DNA of 64,000 nt, taken from Capnocytophaga stomatis (GTDB lineage: Bacteria > Bacteroidota > Bacteroidia > Flavobacteriales > Flavobacteriaceae). This document shows positions 11,581-20,068 of the stretch, piece after piece; position 1 is the stretch's first letter; the number at the start of each line of letters is the position of its first letter. The stretch covers positions 1,674,001 to 1,738,000 of the forward strand of contig NZ_CP022387.1 in assembly GCF_002302635.1 (NCBI RefSeq), given 5' to 3'. The notes beneath the pieces are model-generated. The model did no database searches and was not told the DNA's origin. It saw only the letters and a program-made list of their open reading frames with translations. Both the position numbers and the translations under genes were made by a program.

Positions 11581-11611
11581 TTTGTTCTTTCAAAAAAAAA
11601 TCATACTTTTG
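11581..11611 (+). promoter_or_regulatory. Bacteroidetes-type promoter of gcvH
   Basis: The -7 box TACTTTTG (11604-11611) fits TAnnTTTG, with TTTG at 11581-11584 as a -33 element and 19 bases between. It lies 27 bases before the gcvH ATG. Confidence 0.7.
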
Positions 11612-11638
11612 GAATCTATTTAAAAAATCAAAAAAGTT

Positions 11639-12019
11639 ATGAATATACCATCGGAATTAAAGTACACAAAGGACCACGAATGGGTTCGCATTGAGGGTGA
11701 TCTTGCAGTAGTGGGGATTACTGATTTTGCTCAAAAAGAATTGGGCGACATCGTTTACGTTGAGGTTGAAACAGAAGGAGAAGTTCTTGACAGAGAGGAA
11801 GTTTTCGGAACTGTTGAGGCTGTAAAAACAGTTTCGGATTTGTTCTTGCCTTTAAGCGGAGAAATCGTTTCGTTTAACGACGCATTGGAGCAAGAGCCTG
11901 AAAAAGTGAATTCAGACCCATATGGCGAAGGTTGGATGATTAAAATCAAATTCAGTGATGCTTCTGAGATGGACGCATTGCTTTCTGCCGAGGAATACAC
12001 AGAGTTGATAGGTGCTTAA
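11639..12019 (+). CDS. gcvH: Glycine cleavage system H protein
   Basis: This is the lipoyl carrier of the glycine cleavage complex, which shuttles the aminomethyl group between the P and T proteins in the cytoplasm. The 126 residues are the normal family length. The lipoylation loop [12 protein letters not shown] is present with the modified lysine at K63, and the N-terminus ([12 protein letters not shown]) and C-terminal G.GWMIKI segments are canonical. The ATG is preceded by a TAnnTTTG promoter. No other gcv gene is adjacent; instead a VanZ-family gene overlaps its 3' end by 8 bases, an arrangement implying translational coupling rather than a metabolic link. Confidence 0.97.
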   Translation: MNIPSELKYTKDHEWVRIEGDLAVVGITDFAQKELGDIVYVEVETEGEVLDREEVFGTVEAVKTVSDLFLPLSGEIVSFNDALEQEPEKVNSDPYGEGWMIKIKFSDASEMDALLSAEEYTELIGA

Positions 12020-12395
12020 GAAACGTAAATTTACAATCTTACTGGTAATATGGTTCATCATTGTAGTAACATTGAGCCTAATGCCGGGAGATAGCACCCC
12101 CGATTTGCCCCGTATCCCATACATAGATAAAATAGCACATTTTACTTTTTATTTTGTATTTACGGTTTTGTTTTTTTTAACATTAAAATATGAATGTAAG
12201 TGTGTTAAAAAATTGACTTATATTTATATTATTTCGGCTTTGTTTGCTTTTTTATTGGGAATTTGTATAGAATTGTTACAAAAAACGATAACAACTACAA
12301 GAAGTGGAGAAATCTATGATGTTTTTTTCAACTCTTTTGGCACAATTGTTGCTTTATTGTTTGTGACAATCATTAATAAAAAAGCTTTTAATTAA
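12012..12395 (+). CDS. VanZ-family small membrane protein
   Basis: The protein has 127 residues and four predicted transmembrane segments (about 7-24, 40-58, 66-87 and 104-121). It shows the VanZ-like pattern: a first helix ending in SLMPG, then a [13 protein letters not shown] segment, and ELLQ...[16 protein letters not shown] before the last helix. The likely start is GTG at 12012, overlapping the gcvH stop, so it is probably translated by coupling. VanZ relatives in Gram-negatives are of unknown function; glycopeptide resistance should not be inferred. Confidence 0.85.
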   Translation: MLKKRKFTILLVIWFIIVVTLSLMPGDSTPDLPRIPYIDKIAHFTFYFVFTVLFFLTLKYECKCVKKLTYIYIISALFAFLLGICIELLQKTITTTRSGEIYDVFFNSFGTIVALLFVTIINKKAFN

Positions 12396-12438
12396 TGTTA
12401 AAGAAATGTTTAATAACCTTTTAAAAAAGATTTAAGTT

Positions 12439-13161
12439 ATGCAACCTAAAAAGAGCCCAAAAGCAGATTTAACCAAAAATAGTGGGTTATTTTTTGCTAT
12501 CGGATTTGCTTTGGTTTCAGCCTTATCTTATGCAGGATTTGAGTTGAAATCGTACGACAGGCAAGTTTTCGACGACCGAAAAACAGACGTCGATAAGTTA
12601 CTTGATGAAGAACAAGAGGAGATTGTATTGGAAAATGTTACTCCTCCGCCACCTCCGCCACCTCCGCCGGCAGTAGTTCAAGAGGTAGAAATTGTTGAAA
12701 ATGAGAAAGAAATAGAAGAAACTATCATCCAAGATACTGAGGTTAAGAAAGATGAGGTTATTGAAGTGTCTCAAATTCAAGAAGTTGTTGAAGAACCAGA
12801 AGAGGTTGACGTTCCTTTTACAATTATCGAGGATAAGCCTATGTTCGAAAGTTGTAAAGACGTACCAAAAGACAAACAGTTTGACTGTTTCAAACAGAAT
12901 TTGGACAAACACGTACAAAAGAACTTCAGTTATCCGCAAGCAGCCGCAGAGATGGGAATCCAAGGAAGGGTGAATGTTCACTTCCGTATTAATAAAGATG
13001 GAAGTATAACAATCATAGGTGTTCGTGGACCAGACAAAATGTTAGAAGCGGAAGCACGCAGAATTATAGAGAAGTTACCTAAACTTATTCCAGGTAAACA
13101 ACGTGGAAAACCAACATCAGTAACATTCTCTTATCCAATTAATTTCAAGTTAAACACATAA
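12439..13161 (+). CDS. tonB: Energy transducer TonB
   Basis: TonB links the proton-motive force of ExbB/ExbD in the inner membrane to TonB-dependent outer-membrane receptors. One N-terminal transmembrane helix (about residues 17-33) is followed by a periplasmic proline tract (TPPPPPPPPP), a long acidic/valine-rich spacer, and the C-terminal TonB domain. Diagnostic segments are NFSYPQAAAEMGIQGRV and FRINKDGSI, ending in a YPINFKL strand. The 240 residues are normal for Bacteroidetes TonB. It is 43 bases downstream of the vanZ-like gene with no terminator seen between them, and is followed by a hairpin terminator shared with the convergent GH130 gene. exbB/exbD are not adjacent, and flavobacteria usually carry several TonB paralogues. 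Confidence 0.93.
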   Translation: MQPKKSPKADLTKNSGLFFAIGFALVSALSYAGFELKSYDRQVFDDRKTDVDKLLDEEQEEIVLENVTPPPPPPPPPAVVQEVEIVENEKEIEETIIQDTEVKKDEVIEVSQIQEVVEEPEEVDVPFTIIEDKPMFESCKDVPKDKQFDCFKQNLDKHVQKNFSYPQAAAEMGIQGRVNVHFRINKDGSITIIGVRGPDKMLEAEARRIIEKLPKLIPGKQRGKPTSVTFSYPINFKLNT

Positions 13162-13163
13162 TA

Positions 13164-13194
13164 AAAAAAGCCAACTTTTAAGTTGGCTTTTTTA
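13164..13194. terminator. Bidirectional terminator between tonB and GH130 gene
   Basis: The hairpin AAGCCAACTT / AAGTTGGCTT is flanked by A and T runs on both sides, as expected between convergent genes. Confidence 0.85.
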
Positions 13195-13208
13195 TGTTAT
13201 ACTTAGTA

Positions 13209-14180
13209 TTATAAACTGTTTTCTTTCGTGAATTTAATAATTTCTGAGATATGCCCAAAAGCTACCCCTACTACCGTATCGGCAGCTCCGTAATAAACCG
13301 CTACTTTATCATCTTCAATGGAATGTAATGCGGCACAAGGGAAAACCACATTAGGAACGTCGCCTGTGAGTTCGTAAATTTCCGCGGGAGCCAACAAATA
13401 AGGTTGCGTACGATATTTTACTTGGCTTGGGTCGTTCAAATCCAGAATCGCAGCTCCCATTGAGTAACGAAATCCGTTGCAGGTGTTAATTACCCCGTGA
13501 TAGAACATTAGCCAACCTTCATCGGTTTTGATAGGCACAGCTCCCGCCCCGATTTTGGTACATTGCCAAGCACTCTCCATAAACGGAGCTACTTTCATTA
13601 CACAACGATGCTCGCCCCAGTACTTCATATCAGGGCTGTAGCTGAGGTAGATGTCCCCAAAAGGCGTATGTCCGTTATCGCTTGGGCGTGAAAGCATTGC
13701 GTATTTTCCGTTGATTTTTTCAGGGAAAAGAACTCCGTTTCGGTTGAAAGGCAAAAAAGCATTTTCGCATTGGAAAAACTCCTTGAAATCATAGGTGTAA
13801 GCAATCCCGATGGTTGGTCCGTGGTAGCCGTTGCACCAAGTTACCCAATAGCGGTCTTCAATCCACGTAACGCGGGGGTCGTATTTGTAATCGGAATCAA
13901 TCATTTGGGTGTTTCCGGCTTTCATTACGATGGGTTCGTGGTTAATTTTCCAGTTGATTCCGTCTTTACTGAAACCTGCAAAAATATTCATTTGCACGGC
14001 TTTGTTATCACAGCGGAAAACTCCTGCAAATCCATCGCCAAAAGGAACAACGGCACTGTTGAAAATACTATTTGAAGTGGGGATGTCGTAACGATTAATG
14101 ATAGGATTTTCGCTGTATCGCCACATAACATCTTTGCATCCTTCGGGGCGTTCTTGCCAAGGCATTTTAGCATTTGTCAT
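13209..14180 (-). CDS. GH130-family glycoside phosphorylase/hydrolase
   Basis: Five-bladed beta-propeller enzyme of family GH130, whose members phosphorolyse or hydrolyse beta-mannosides (mannosyl-glucose, mannooligosaccharides, mannosyl-GlcNAc). The 323 residues are the normal length. Family segments visible are NP(I), [61 protein letters not shown], and a final [12 protein letters not shown]-type strand. No signal peptide is seen, so it acts in the cytoplasm. Its start lies one base after the stop of the DegT-type aminotransferase, so the two are almost certainly one operon. The exact substrate cannot be told from the sequence. Confidence 0.92.
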   Translation of the reverse strand: MTNAKMPWQERPEGCKDVMWRYSENPIINRYDIPTSNSIFNSAVVPFGDGFAGVFRCDNKAVQMNIFAGFSKDGINWKINHEPIVMKAGNTQMIDSDYKYDPRVTWIEDRYWVTWCNGYHGPTIGIAYTYDFKEFFQCENAFLPFNRNGVLFPEKINGKYAMLSRPSDNGHTPFGDIYLSYSPDMKYWGEHRCVMKVAPFMESAWQCTKIGAGAVPIKTDEGWLMFYHGVINTCNGFRYSMGAAILDLNDPSQVKYRTQPYLLAPAEIYELTGDVPNVVFPCAALHSIEDDKVAVYYGAADTVVGVAFGHISEIIKFTKENSL

Positions 14181-14181
14181 A

Positions 14182-15309
14182 TTATTTTAAAGTATTGTTT
14201 ATCAAATTGGTAATAAATGTTATTTGTTCGTTATCTAACTCGGTATGCATCGGAAGAGAAATGACTTCGTTTGCCAATTGGTTGGTAATCAAGAAGTCTT
14301 CTTCGTTGTATCGTTCGCTCGCATAGGCTTTTTGCAAATGCAACGGAATTGGGTAATAAATTCCAAAAGGAATATCATTTTCGGACAAAACTTTTACCAA
14401 TTCATCACGTTTTCCGTTAGTGATTCGCAAAGTGTATTGATGATAAACGTGGTCGTAACCTTTTGCTGTAAAAGGAGTTATAATGTTCGGATTGTTTTTC
14501 AGGGCATCTGTATATTTTTTGGCTGCTTCTTGACGTTTTTTGTTGTAAGTGTCCAAATGCGGAAGTTTAGCACGAAGTACTGCAGCTTGCAGAGAGTCCA
14601 AACGGGAATTTACACCCACAACATCGTGATGATAACGTACATACATTCCGTGGTTTACGATTCCTCTGATAGTGTGAGCAAGAGCATCGTCATTGGTGAA
14701 AATCGCCCCTCCATCGCCATAACAACCTAAATTTTTGGAAGGAAAGAAAGAAGTCGCTCCCACGTGTCCGATAGTTCCTACTTTTTGTTTTCGTCCGTCT
14801 GACCACGTGAAATCAGCTCCAATGGCTTGCGCGTTATCTTCAATTACAAACAAGTTATGTTCTTTCGCTATTTCCATAATAGATTCCATATCAGCAGGTT
14901 GTCCGAATAGGTGCACTGGAACAATTGCTTTTGTTTTTGGAGTAATAGCTTTTTTTATGGCTTCGATGTTGATATTGAAAGTATCATCGTAAACATCAAC
15001 CAAAACAGGTGTAAGATTCAGAAGAGCAATAACTTCTACAGTGGCAGCAAAAGTAAAATCGGCGGTAATAACCTCATCACCAGGTTTTAATCCGAGTCCC
15101 ATCATTGCGATTTGCAAAGCATCGGTTCCGTTTGCACACGGAATGACGTGCTTAACGCCTAAATAATCTTCCAATTCTTTTTGAAAGGCGTGAACTTGCG
15201 GTCCGTTAATGAAAGCCGTGCTGTCCAAAATCTCATTGAAGGAAGAGTGTATTTGTTCTTTAATTTGCTGATATTGACCGTTTAAGTCAACCATTTGTAT
15301 TTTTTTCAT
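14182..15309 (-). CDS. DegT/DnrJ/EryC1/StrS-family sugar aminotransferase
   Basis: This is a PLP-dependent fold-type I aminotransferase of the family that makes amino sugars for O-antigen, capsule or glycan synthesis. The 375 residues are the normal length. The Schiff-base lysine is K192 in [15 protein letters not shown]158 in [10 protein letters not shown] should contact the pyridine nitrogen; NGTDAL (60-65) binds the phosphate. The C-terminal half has the usual YHQYTLR...YYPIPLHLQ segments. It heads the operon with the GH130 gene. The nucleotide-sugar substrate is unknown, and no other sugar-nucleotide gene is nearby. Confidence 0.93.
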   Translation of the reverse strand: MKKIQMVDLNGQYQQIKEQIHSSFNEILDSTAFINGPQVHAFQKELEDYLGVKHVIPCANGTDALQIAMMGLGLKPGDEVITADFTFAATVEVIALLNLTPVLVDVYDDTFNINIEAIKKAITPKTKAIVPVHLFGQPADMESIMEIAKEHNLFVIEDNAQAIGADFTWSDGRKQKVGTIGHVGATSFFPSKNLGCYGDGGAIFTNDDALAHTIRGIVNHGMYVRYHHDVVGVNSRLDSLQAAVLRAKLPHLDTYNKKRQEAAKKYTDALKNNPNIITPFTAKGYDHVYHQYTLRITNGKRDELVKVLSENDIPFGIYYPIPLHLQKAYASERYNEEDFLITNQLANEVISLPMHTELDNEQITFITNLINNTLK

Positions 15310-15438
15310 ACGTAAATTATTATTTTAAACCGCACACTTTTGTTTTCACGGTTTTTTTAATTCTGTCATAAAAATATCCCACAAAAATAAGGAAGTAATT
15401 TGAATAAATAGTGTATTTTCGCAAAAAATAATTTCCGG

Positions 15439-16671
15439 ATGAAAACGCTTTATACGCTATCCATTTATGTGGTTGGTTTTGTACTGAAAATCATAGCTTT
15501 ATTCAATAAAAAACTCAAACTTTTTGTTGAAGGACGCAAAAACGTATTTCCTTATTTGCAAGAAAATATCCAGAAAGGAGAGCGATACGTTTGGGTACAC
15601 ACAGCTTCGTTGGGTGAGTTTGAACAAGGTCTTCCTGTGATTAAAGCTTTGAAAAACAGAGGGAAAAAGATTCTTGTTACATTTTTTTCGCCTTCGGGAT
15701 ACGAGATTCGCAAGAATAGCCCCGATGCCGATTTGGTTGTTTACCTGCCTTTGGATACACCGAAAAATGCCCGTAAATTTTTGGAAATTGTTCAGCCCGA
15801 AATGGCAATTTTTGTAAAATATGAATTTTGGTATCATTATCTTAATGAGCTGAAAAATAGAGGGATAAAAACCTATTTGTTGTCTGGGATTTTTCGCGAA
15901 AATCAGATTTTTTTCAAACCTTATGGAGCAATGATGCGAGATTGTTTGCGTGCGTTCCATCATTTTTTTGTTCAGAATGAAAAATCTAAAAAATTGCTTC
16001 AATCCATTGGTTTTGAGAATATAACGGTGAGTGGCGATACGCGTTTTGACCGAGTTTCGGAAATTTTGAAACGAGATAATTCTTTGGATTTTATGGAAGC
16101 GTTCAAAGGAAATTCGCTTTGCGTGGTTTTTGGAAGCTCGTGGGAAAGCGACGAGGAAATCTACCTGAAAGCCATTAACTATTCCGATAACAAAAATGTA
16201 AAATATGTGATTGCTCCTCACGATATAAAACCTGAGAAAATCGACAGTTTTCGACGAAAAATTGCTTTGAAAACCGTATTTTTTTCTGAAAAAGAAGGGA
16301 AAAACCTATCGGAATACGATGTTTTGATTTTGGATACAATCGGGATTTTAACGAAAGTGTACAGCTATGCCGACATTGCTTATGTGGGCGGAGGAATGGG
16401 CAATAGTGGGCTTCACAACGTGTTGGAACCGGCTGTTTTCGGAATTCCTGTGATGATTGGCAAAAATTATGACAAGTTTGCTGAAGCCAAAGAATTGGTG
16501 GAAAGGGGAGGCGTGATTTCTGTTTCAACCGAAAAAGAGCTGGAAGAAAAACTGAGTTTACTTATTCAAAACCCTGATAAACGAGCGGAAATTGGCAAAA
16601 TCAATGCTGACTTTGTTAAAAAAAACAGCGGAGCCACGTATGAATTTTTGGAAATTGTGTTTCCAAGCTAA
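15439..16671 (+). CDS. waaA: 3-deoxy-D-manno-octulosonic acid (Kdo) transferase
   Basis: Inner-membrane GT-B glycosyltransferase (GT30) that adds Kdo to lipid IVA, the first inner-core step of lipopolysaccharide synthesis. One N-terminal membrane anchor (about 5-20) precedes the catalytic domains. Visible motifs are WVHTASLGEFEQGLP, with the catalytic glutamate, KYEFWYHYL, SGDTRFDRV, FGSSWESDEE and the C-terminal VGGGMGNSGLHNVLEPAVFG that binds CMP-Kdo. The 410 residues fit the family. A TATTTTCG -7-like box lies at 15414-15421, 17 bases before the ATG. Bacteroidetes often have a single Kdo, so the enzyme may be monofunctional. Confidence 0.95.
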   Translation: MKTLYTLSIYVVGFVLKIIALFNKKLKLFVEGRKNVFPYLQENIQKGERYVWVHTASLGEFEQGLPVIKALKNRGKKILVTFFSPSGYEIRKNSPDADLVVYLPLDTPKNARKFLEIVQPEMAIFVKYEFWYHYLNELKNRGIKTYLLSGIFRENQIFFKPYGAMMRDCLRAFHHFFVQNEKSKKLLQSIGFENITVSGDTRFDRVSEILKRDNSLDFMEAFKGNSLCVVFGSSWESDEEIYLKAINYSDNKNVKYVIAPHDIKPEKIDSFRRKIALKTVFFSEKEGKNLSEYDVLILDTIGILTKVYSYADIAYVGGGMGNSGLHNVLEPAVFGIPVMIGKNYDKFAEAKELVERGGVISVSTEKELEEKLSLLIQNPDKRAEIGKINADFVKKNSGATYEFLEIVFPS

Positions 16672-16763
16672 ATATGGCTCCAAAAAAGACGTATTTTTAT
16701 ATCTGATAATCAGTAAATTATTTCATTTAACTTTTTTTAACACTAAAATTTTATCTGAAACTA

Positions 16764-16793
16764 TTGTCAGAATAAAAAAATATAGTACCTTTG
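16764..16793 (+). promoter_or_regulatory. Promoter of tRNA-Asn
   Basis: The -7 box TACCTTTG (16786-16793) lies 19 bases downstream of a TTG -33 element (16764-16766) and 24 bases before the tRNA 5' end. Confidence 0.75.
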
Positions 16794-16817
16794 CAATCGC
16801 AAAACAGAAGAAAATAT

Positions 16818-16891
16818 TCCTCCTTAGCTCAGTTGGTTAGAGCATCTGACTGTTAATCAGAGGGTCACTGGTTCAAGTCCAGTAGGGGGAG
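16818..16891 (+). tRNA. tRNA-Asn (GTT)
   Basis: A full cloverleaf can be folded. The acceptor TCCTCCT pairs with AGGGGGA (one T-G pair), the D arm is GCTC..GAGC, the anticodon stem TCTGA/TCAGA holds loop CTGTTAA (anticodon GTT), and the T arm contains GGTTCAAGTCC. The discriminator base is G and CCA is not encoded. Island A begins immediately 3' of it. Confidence 0.97.
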
Positions 16892-16965
16892 CAAAGAAAA
16901 TCAAGGCTTTACAGAAATGTGAAGCCTTTTTTTGTTTTTCTGTGTGAAACATATGTGAAACATTT
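16892..16965 (+). repeat. Left copy of the 74-bp inverted repeat bounding island A
   Basis: It matches the reverse complement of 22847-22919 except for one extra T in a T run. It contains CAAAGAAAATCAAG next to the tRNA, a hairpin, and an 11-bp direct repeat of TGTGAAACAT(A/T) that resembles arm-type integrase binding sites. Confidence 0.9.
16903..16933 (+). terminator. Terminator after tRNA-Asn
   Basis: The hairpin AAGGCTT...AAGCCTT is followed by a run of seven T. It is part of the inverted repeat, so an equal hairpin occurs at 22881-22908. Confidence 0.75.
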
Positions 16966-17074
16966 TTTGTAACTTCGGAAACTCTAAACCACGCACATTA
17001 TAATTCAAAGCACCAGCCAAAAACCAATAGCTTTTTTTGAAGAAGTAGCAACCTACAATGAGGGCAGCATATTA

Positions 17075-17300
17075 TTATTTTGTATAAGAATATTTTCCAA
17101 CAGCAAAAATCAATCCCCCTTTTGTAGAATCTTTTAATATATGTCTTGATGTAAATAGCTTTTCATTTACTTCATAGATAGTAATGAGTTTTCCTTCAAA
17201 TAGCTGTCTTTCAGAGTTGATTTTTATCCCGTCAAATTTGACTTTGATTCTCGTATCGAGTAGGCGTGGCACTTGTACATAGCCGATGCCCGAGAAAAGT
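17075..17300 (-). pseudogene. Relic of a T9SS-type polymorphic toxin core gene
   Basis: The frame reads FSGIGYVQVP, then a segment nearly identical to the core of the 1680-residue effector at 37360-42402 (its residues about 452-497; shared runs include IKVKFDGIKINSERQLFEG). The similarity stops after VNEK, and the last 26 codons have no counterpart. There is no convincing start codon, and only about 45 codons of the core remain. The DNA is visibly diverged from the complete gene (many third-base changes), so it derives from a different allele and not from a recent copy. Confidence 0.75.
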
Positions 17301-17359
17301 TAATATGTCAAAGAACGTGTTGAATAAGTATAAATTTTTAGGTAATTAAGTAATATTTT

Positions 17360-17788
17360 TCATATATCCTGTAACATTTCAAAATCTTTTCTTAATAGAT
17401 GTAATTGATGATTAGAATAAGTAATATTTCCTGATTTTACCTCAAGAACAAAATTATAGGAAATTATTATATCTAAGAAAGTATGCCAAAAAGAAATCAT
17501 ATTAGAATTTTGTAATTCGAAAGTAATATACAAGTATATATTTTCTTCCTTTAGATTGCAAATATTAATTCCAAATTCATTTTGTGAACCATTGATACAA
17601 CAAATATTTATCCCTAATAAATCAACATAATCACCATTCTTTGGCAAAGCTACTATTTCTTCCCCAAAATAGCCATTTAAAGAAACTTTTACTCCTCTCT
17701 TGTAAAACTCCTTTATTATGTACTCAATACTAAATTTTTCTTTTAATATTTTAATACAAATTTGTTCTTTATTAATTCTAAAAGCCAA
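17360..17788 (-). CDS. Hypothetical protein, possible orphan immunity protein
   Basis: I do not recognise this 142-residue protein. It is very AT-rich, soluble-looking, without signal peptide or membrane helix, and contains a few cysteines (GINICCINGS). It lies on the same strand as, and just upstream of, the toxin-core relic; in the effector locus of island B the genes of this style next to toxin pieces are putative immunity genes. That parallel is the only basis for the suggestion. It could also be a decaying fragment. The following 260 bases up to the RhuM gene hold no ORF, only G-rich runs near 17915-17970 and a promoter. Confidence 0.4.
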   Translation of the reverse strand: MAFRINKEQICIKILKEKFSIEYIIKEFYKRGVKVSLNGYFGEEIVALPKNGDYVDLLGINICCINGSQNEFGINICNLKEENIYLYITFELQNSNMISFWHTFLDIIISYNFVLEVKSGNITYSNHQLHLLRKDFEMLQDI

Positions 17789-18012
17789 AAATTAGTGTAG
17801 TTCTGATATAAATATGTTCTTTAAACAACCAACCATAGCTCATAAAATCAATTGATTGCGACCATTTAAAGGATTGAAAATTCCTCCACGAAAAAATAAC
17901 TACAGAACAAGGTAGGGGGGACTTTTGATTTCCAAGACAAGTGGGGTGGGCTTACAAAGTTGGGATGGACTTACGTTTATTGAGCAAAAATTAAATTTTA
18001 TAGGAATTTTTA

Positions 18013-18020
18013 TAATTTTG
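18013..18020 (+). promoter_or_regulatory. Promoter -7 box of the RhuM operon
   Basis: TAATTTTG fits TAnnTTTG, 28 bases before the ATG at 18049. No good -33 element is visible. Confidence 0.5.
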
Positions 18021-18048
18021 TATCTTAAGAGAGGAAATTGTTCACAAT

Positions 18049-19035
18049 ATGGAAAATACCCAAAATATAATCCTTTATACCACCCCTAATGGAGATGTGA
18101 GACTAGATGTTTTGCTTCAGAATGAAACTTTATGGCTTACACAAAAAGCTATTGCAGAACTTTTTGGAGTGCAAAGACCCGCTATTACCAAACATTTGAA
18201 TAACATCTTCGAAAGTGGAGAACTAGAGGAAAATTCAGTTAGTTCCATTTTGGAACATACTGCAAATGACGGAAAAAAGTACAATACCAAATTTTATAAC
18301 CTAGATGCCATAATATCTGTAGGTTATAGGGTTAATTCATCAAAAGCGACACAATTTAGGATATGGGCAACCAACACTTTGAAAGAATATATTGTTAAAG
18401 GCTTTGTTTTAGATGATGAAAGATTAAAACAAGGACAAAAGGTTTTCGGCAAAGATTACTTTAGAGAGCTTTTACAAAGAATTCGTTCCATAAGAGCCAG
18501 TGAAAGAAGGATTTATCAACAAGTTACGGATATTTTTGCAGAATGTAGTATTGATTACGACTCCAATTCCGAAATCACGAAGAATTTTTATGCAATGGTT
18601 CAGAATAAATTTCACTACGCCATTACAGGGAAAACAGCCCCAGAGATTATATATTCTCAAGCAGATAAGACCAAAGAGAATATGGGTTTAAGTACTTGGA
18701 AAAATGCTCCTGACGGCAGAATTTTAAAACAAGATGTAGTTATTGCTAAAAATTATCTTCAAGAAAAAGAAATTCAGCAATTAGAAAGAACTGTTACAGG
18801 CTACTTTGATTATATTGAAGGACTTATAGAAAGAAAAAACACATTTACGATGGAGCAATTAGCCGAGAGTGTAAATAGGTTTTTGAGCTTTAATGAATAT
18901 AAAATTTTGGAAGGAAAGGGTAAAATTTCCAAAGTTCAAGCCGACAGAAAAGCTATTGCAGAATATGAGGAGTTTAACAAAACCCAAAAAATAATCTCTG
19001 ATTTTGATAAAGAAATTAAAAAATTGAAAAAATAG
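18049..19035 (+). CDS. RhuM-family protein
   Basis: This 328-residue protein belongs to the RhuM family, first named from a Salmonella pathogenicity island and common on islands and mobile elements. The N-terminus has a DNA-binding-like segment (LWLTQKAIAELFGVQRPAITKHLNNIFESGEL), then FYNLDAIISVGYRVNS..ATQFRIWAT, which is the family hallmark, and a lysine-rich coiled C-terminus. It is probably a cytoplasmic regulator or toxin-like accessory protein; its biochemical role is not established. It is first of three tightly spaced genes (4-base gap to the next), so it probably acts with them. Confidence 0.88.
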   Translation: MENTQNIILYTTPNGDVRLDVLLQNETLWLTQKAIAELFGVQRPAITKHLNNIFESGELEENSVSSILEHTANDGKKYNTKFYNLDAIISVGYRVNSSKATQFRIWATNTLKEYIVKGFVLDDERLKQGQKVFGKDYFRELLQRIRSIRASERRIYQQVTDIFAECSIDYDSNSEITKNFYAMVQNKFHYAITGKTAPEIIYSQADKTKENMGLSTWKNAPDGRILKQDVVIAKNYLQEKEIQQLERTVTGYFDYIEGLIERKNTFTMEQLAESVNRFLSFNEYKILEGKGKISKVQADRKAIAEYEEFNKTQKIISDFDKEIKKLKK

Positions 19036-19039
19036 TTTT

Positions 19040-20068
19040 ATGAAAATAGTTAGTCACTTCCTTCATCATATTGATATAAAAAACAGTAGTGTTACTACTG
19101 TTGACTTAGAGCTAAATAATCAAAATTTAGAAGATTATATTAATGAGTTGCTAGATGAAATCATTAATAATCCTAATAGGAGAATTTATAAGTTTAGCAA
19201 TGGCAATACAGAAATTAAAACTTCACTATACAAAATATTGAATAACGATTCTGAAATCGAAAAGGTAGTTGAATTAAATGCACAAAGACTCCTTCAAAAA
19301 GAAATAGATGCTCAAAATTTTATGAAAAATAAAAATATGTCTATTGAAATTCAAAAAGGGAGTCTTTTACACTTAAATTTTAATATAAACGAAAGCAAAC
19401 AAATAATTATTTGTAAGGTTGAGCATGATGAAATTTTAAATGAATCAAATTTTGAGATAGTAAGAGGTTTGAATATAAGAAAAAAAATTTTTAAAGCTAT
19501 ACTTATAGTTTTTGATCAATCTGGAGAAATTTATGAAAGTTTAGTATTTGATAAAAACAATAGTAAATATTGGTGGTATGATTTTCTTGAGTTAGAGCAA
19601 CAATATACGGATGATGAAAATACAGAGAAATCTTTAAATGAAATAGATAAGGCTCTTAATCCGTTAAAAAACAAATTTTACGCTGACTATACTATATTGA
19701 GAAATTCCATAATTGGATATTTTAAAAATAATAACGTTCTAAATTATTCTGATTTTATTTCAAATGTAATTAACAATTACGACTCAGTAAACACAGATTT
19801 TCCAAAAGAAGCAATAGCTAAAAAGTTAACTGAACTTCCTTCAAAAAAAGGATTTGACACTCAATTTTCTATTGTCAAAAAAAAGATAAATAAAAAAATC
19901 AAACATAAAATTAAGCTTGCTAATAACTTATTTCTAAGTATAGATGATTATGTTGATAATTTAAAAAATATTATTAAAACATATAAAGATTCGGAAGGCA
20001 ATAAATATGTGCAAATATTATCTTCTGAAGGGTTTGATAAACTTGAAGATTTGATGGAAGCAAAATGA
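19040..20068 (+). CDS. NA37/NdpA-like nucleoid-associated protein (tentative)
   Basis: The 342-residue protein begins with MKIVSHFLHHIDIKN, resembling the N-terminus of 37-kDa nucleoid-associated (NA37/YejK) proteins. Like them it has an internal beta-rich domain (GSLLHLNF...IIICKVEHDEIL) followed by a helical, lysine-rich C-terminal half (KKKINKKIKHKIKLANNLFLS). The assignment is by pattern only and weak. No signal peptide or membrane helix is present. It lies between RhuM (4-base gap) and a membrane-protein gene with which it shares an ATGA stop/start overlap, so the two are translationally coupled. A DNA-binding sensor plus a membrane protein is the architecture of several abortive-infection systems, hence the defence hypothesis. 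Confidence 0.55.
   Translation: MKIVSHFLHHIDIKNSSVTTVDLELNNQNLEDYINELLDEIINNPNRRIYKFSNGNTEIKTSLYKILNNDSEIEKVVELNAQRLLQKEIDAQNFMKNKNMSIEIQKGSLLHLNFNINESKQIIICKVEHDEILNESNFEIVRGLNIRKKIFKAILIVFDQSGEIYESLVFDKNNSKYWWYDFLELEQQYTDDENTEKSLNEIDKALNPLKNKFYADYTILRNSIIGYFKNNNVLNYSDFISNVINNYDSVNTDFPKEAIAKKLTELPSKKGFDTQFSIVKKKINKKIKHKIKLANNLFLSIDDYVDNLKNIIKTYKDSEGNKYVQILSSEGFDKLEDLMEAK

Noticed and set aside
12012-12395. Glycopeptide resistance gene
   Set aside because: VanZ-family membership alone does not imply resistance, no other van gene is near, and the organism is Gram-negative.
12598-12981. Minus-strand ORF opposite tonB
   Set aside because: It mirrors the proline/glutamate repeats of tonB and has no independent support.
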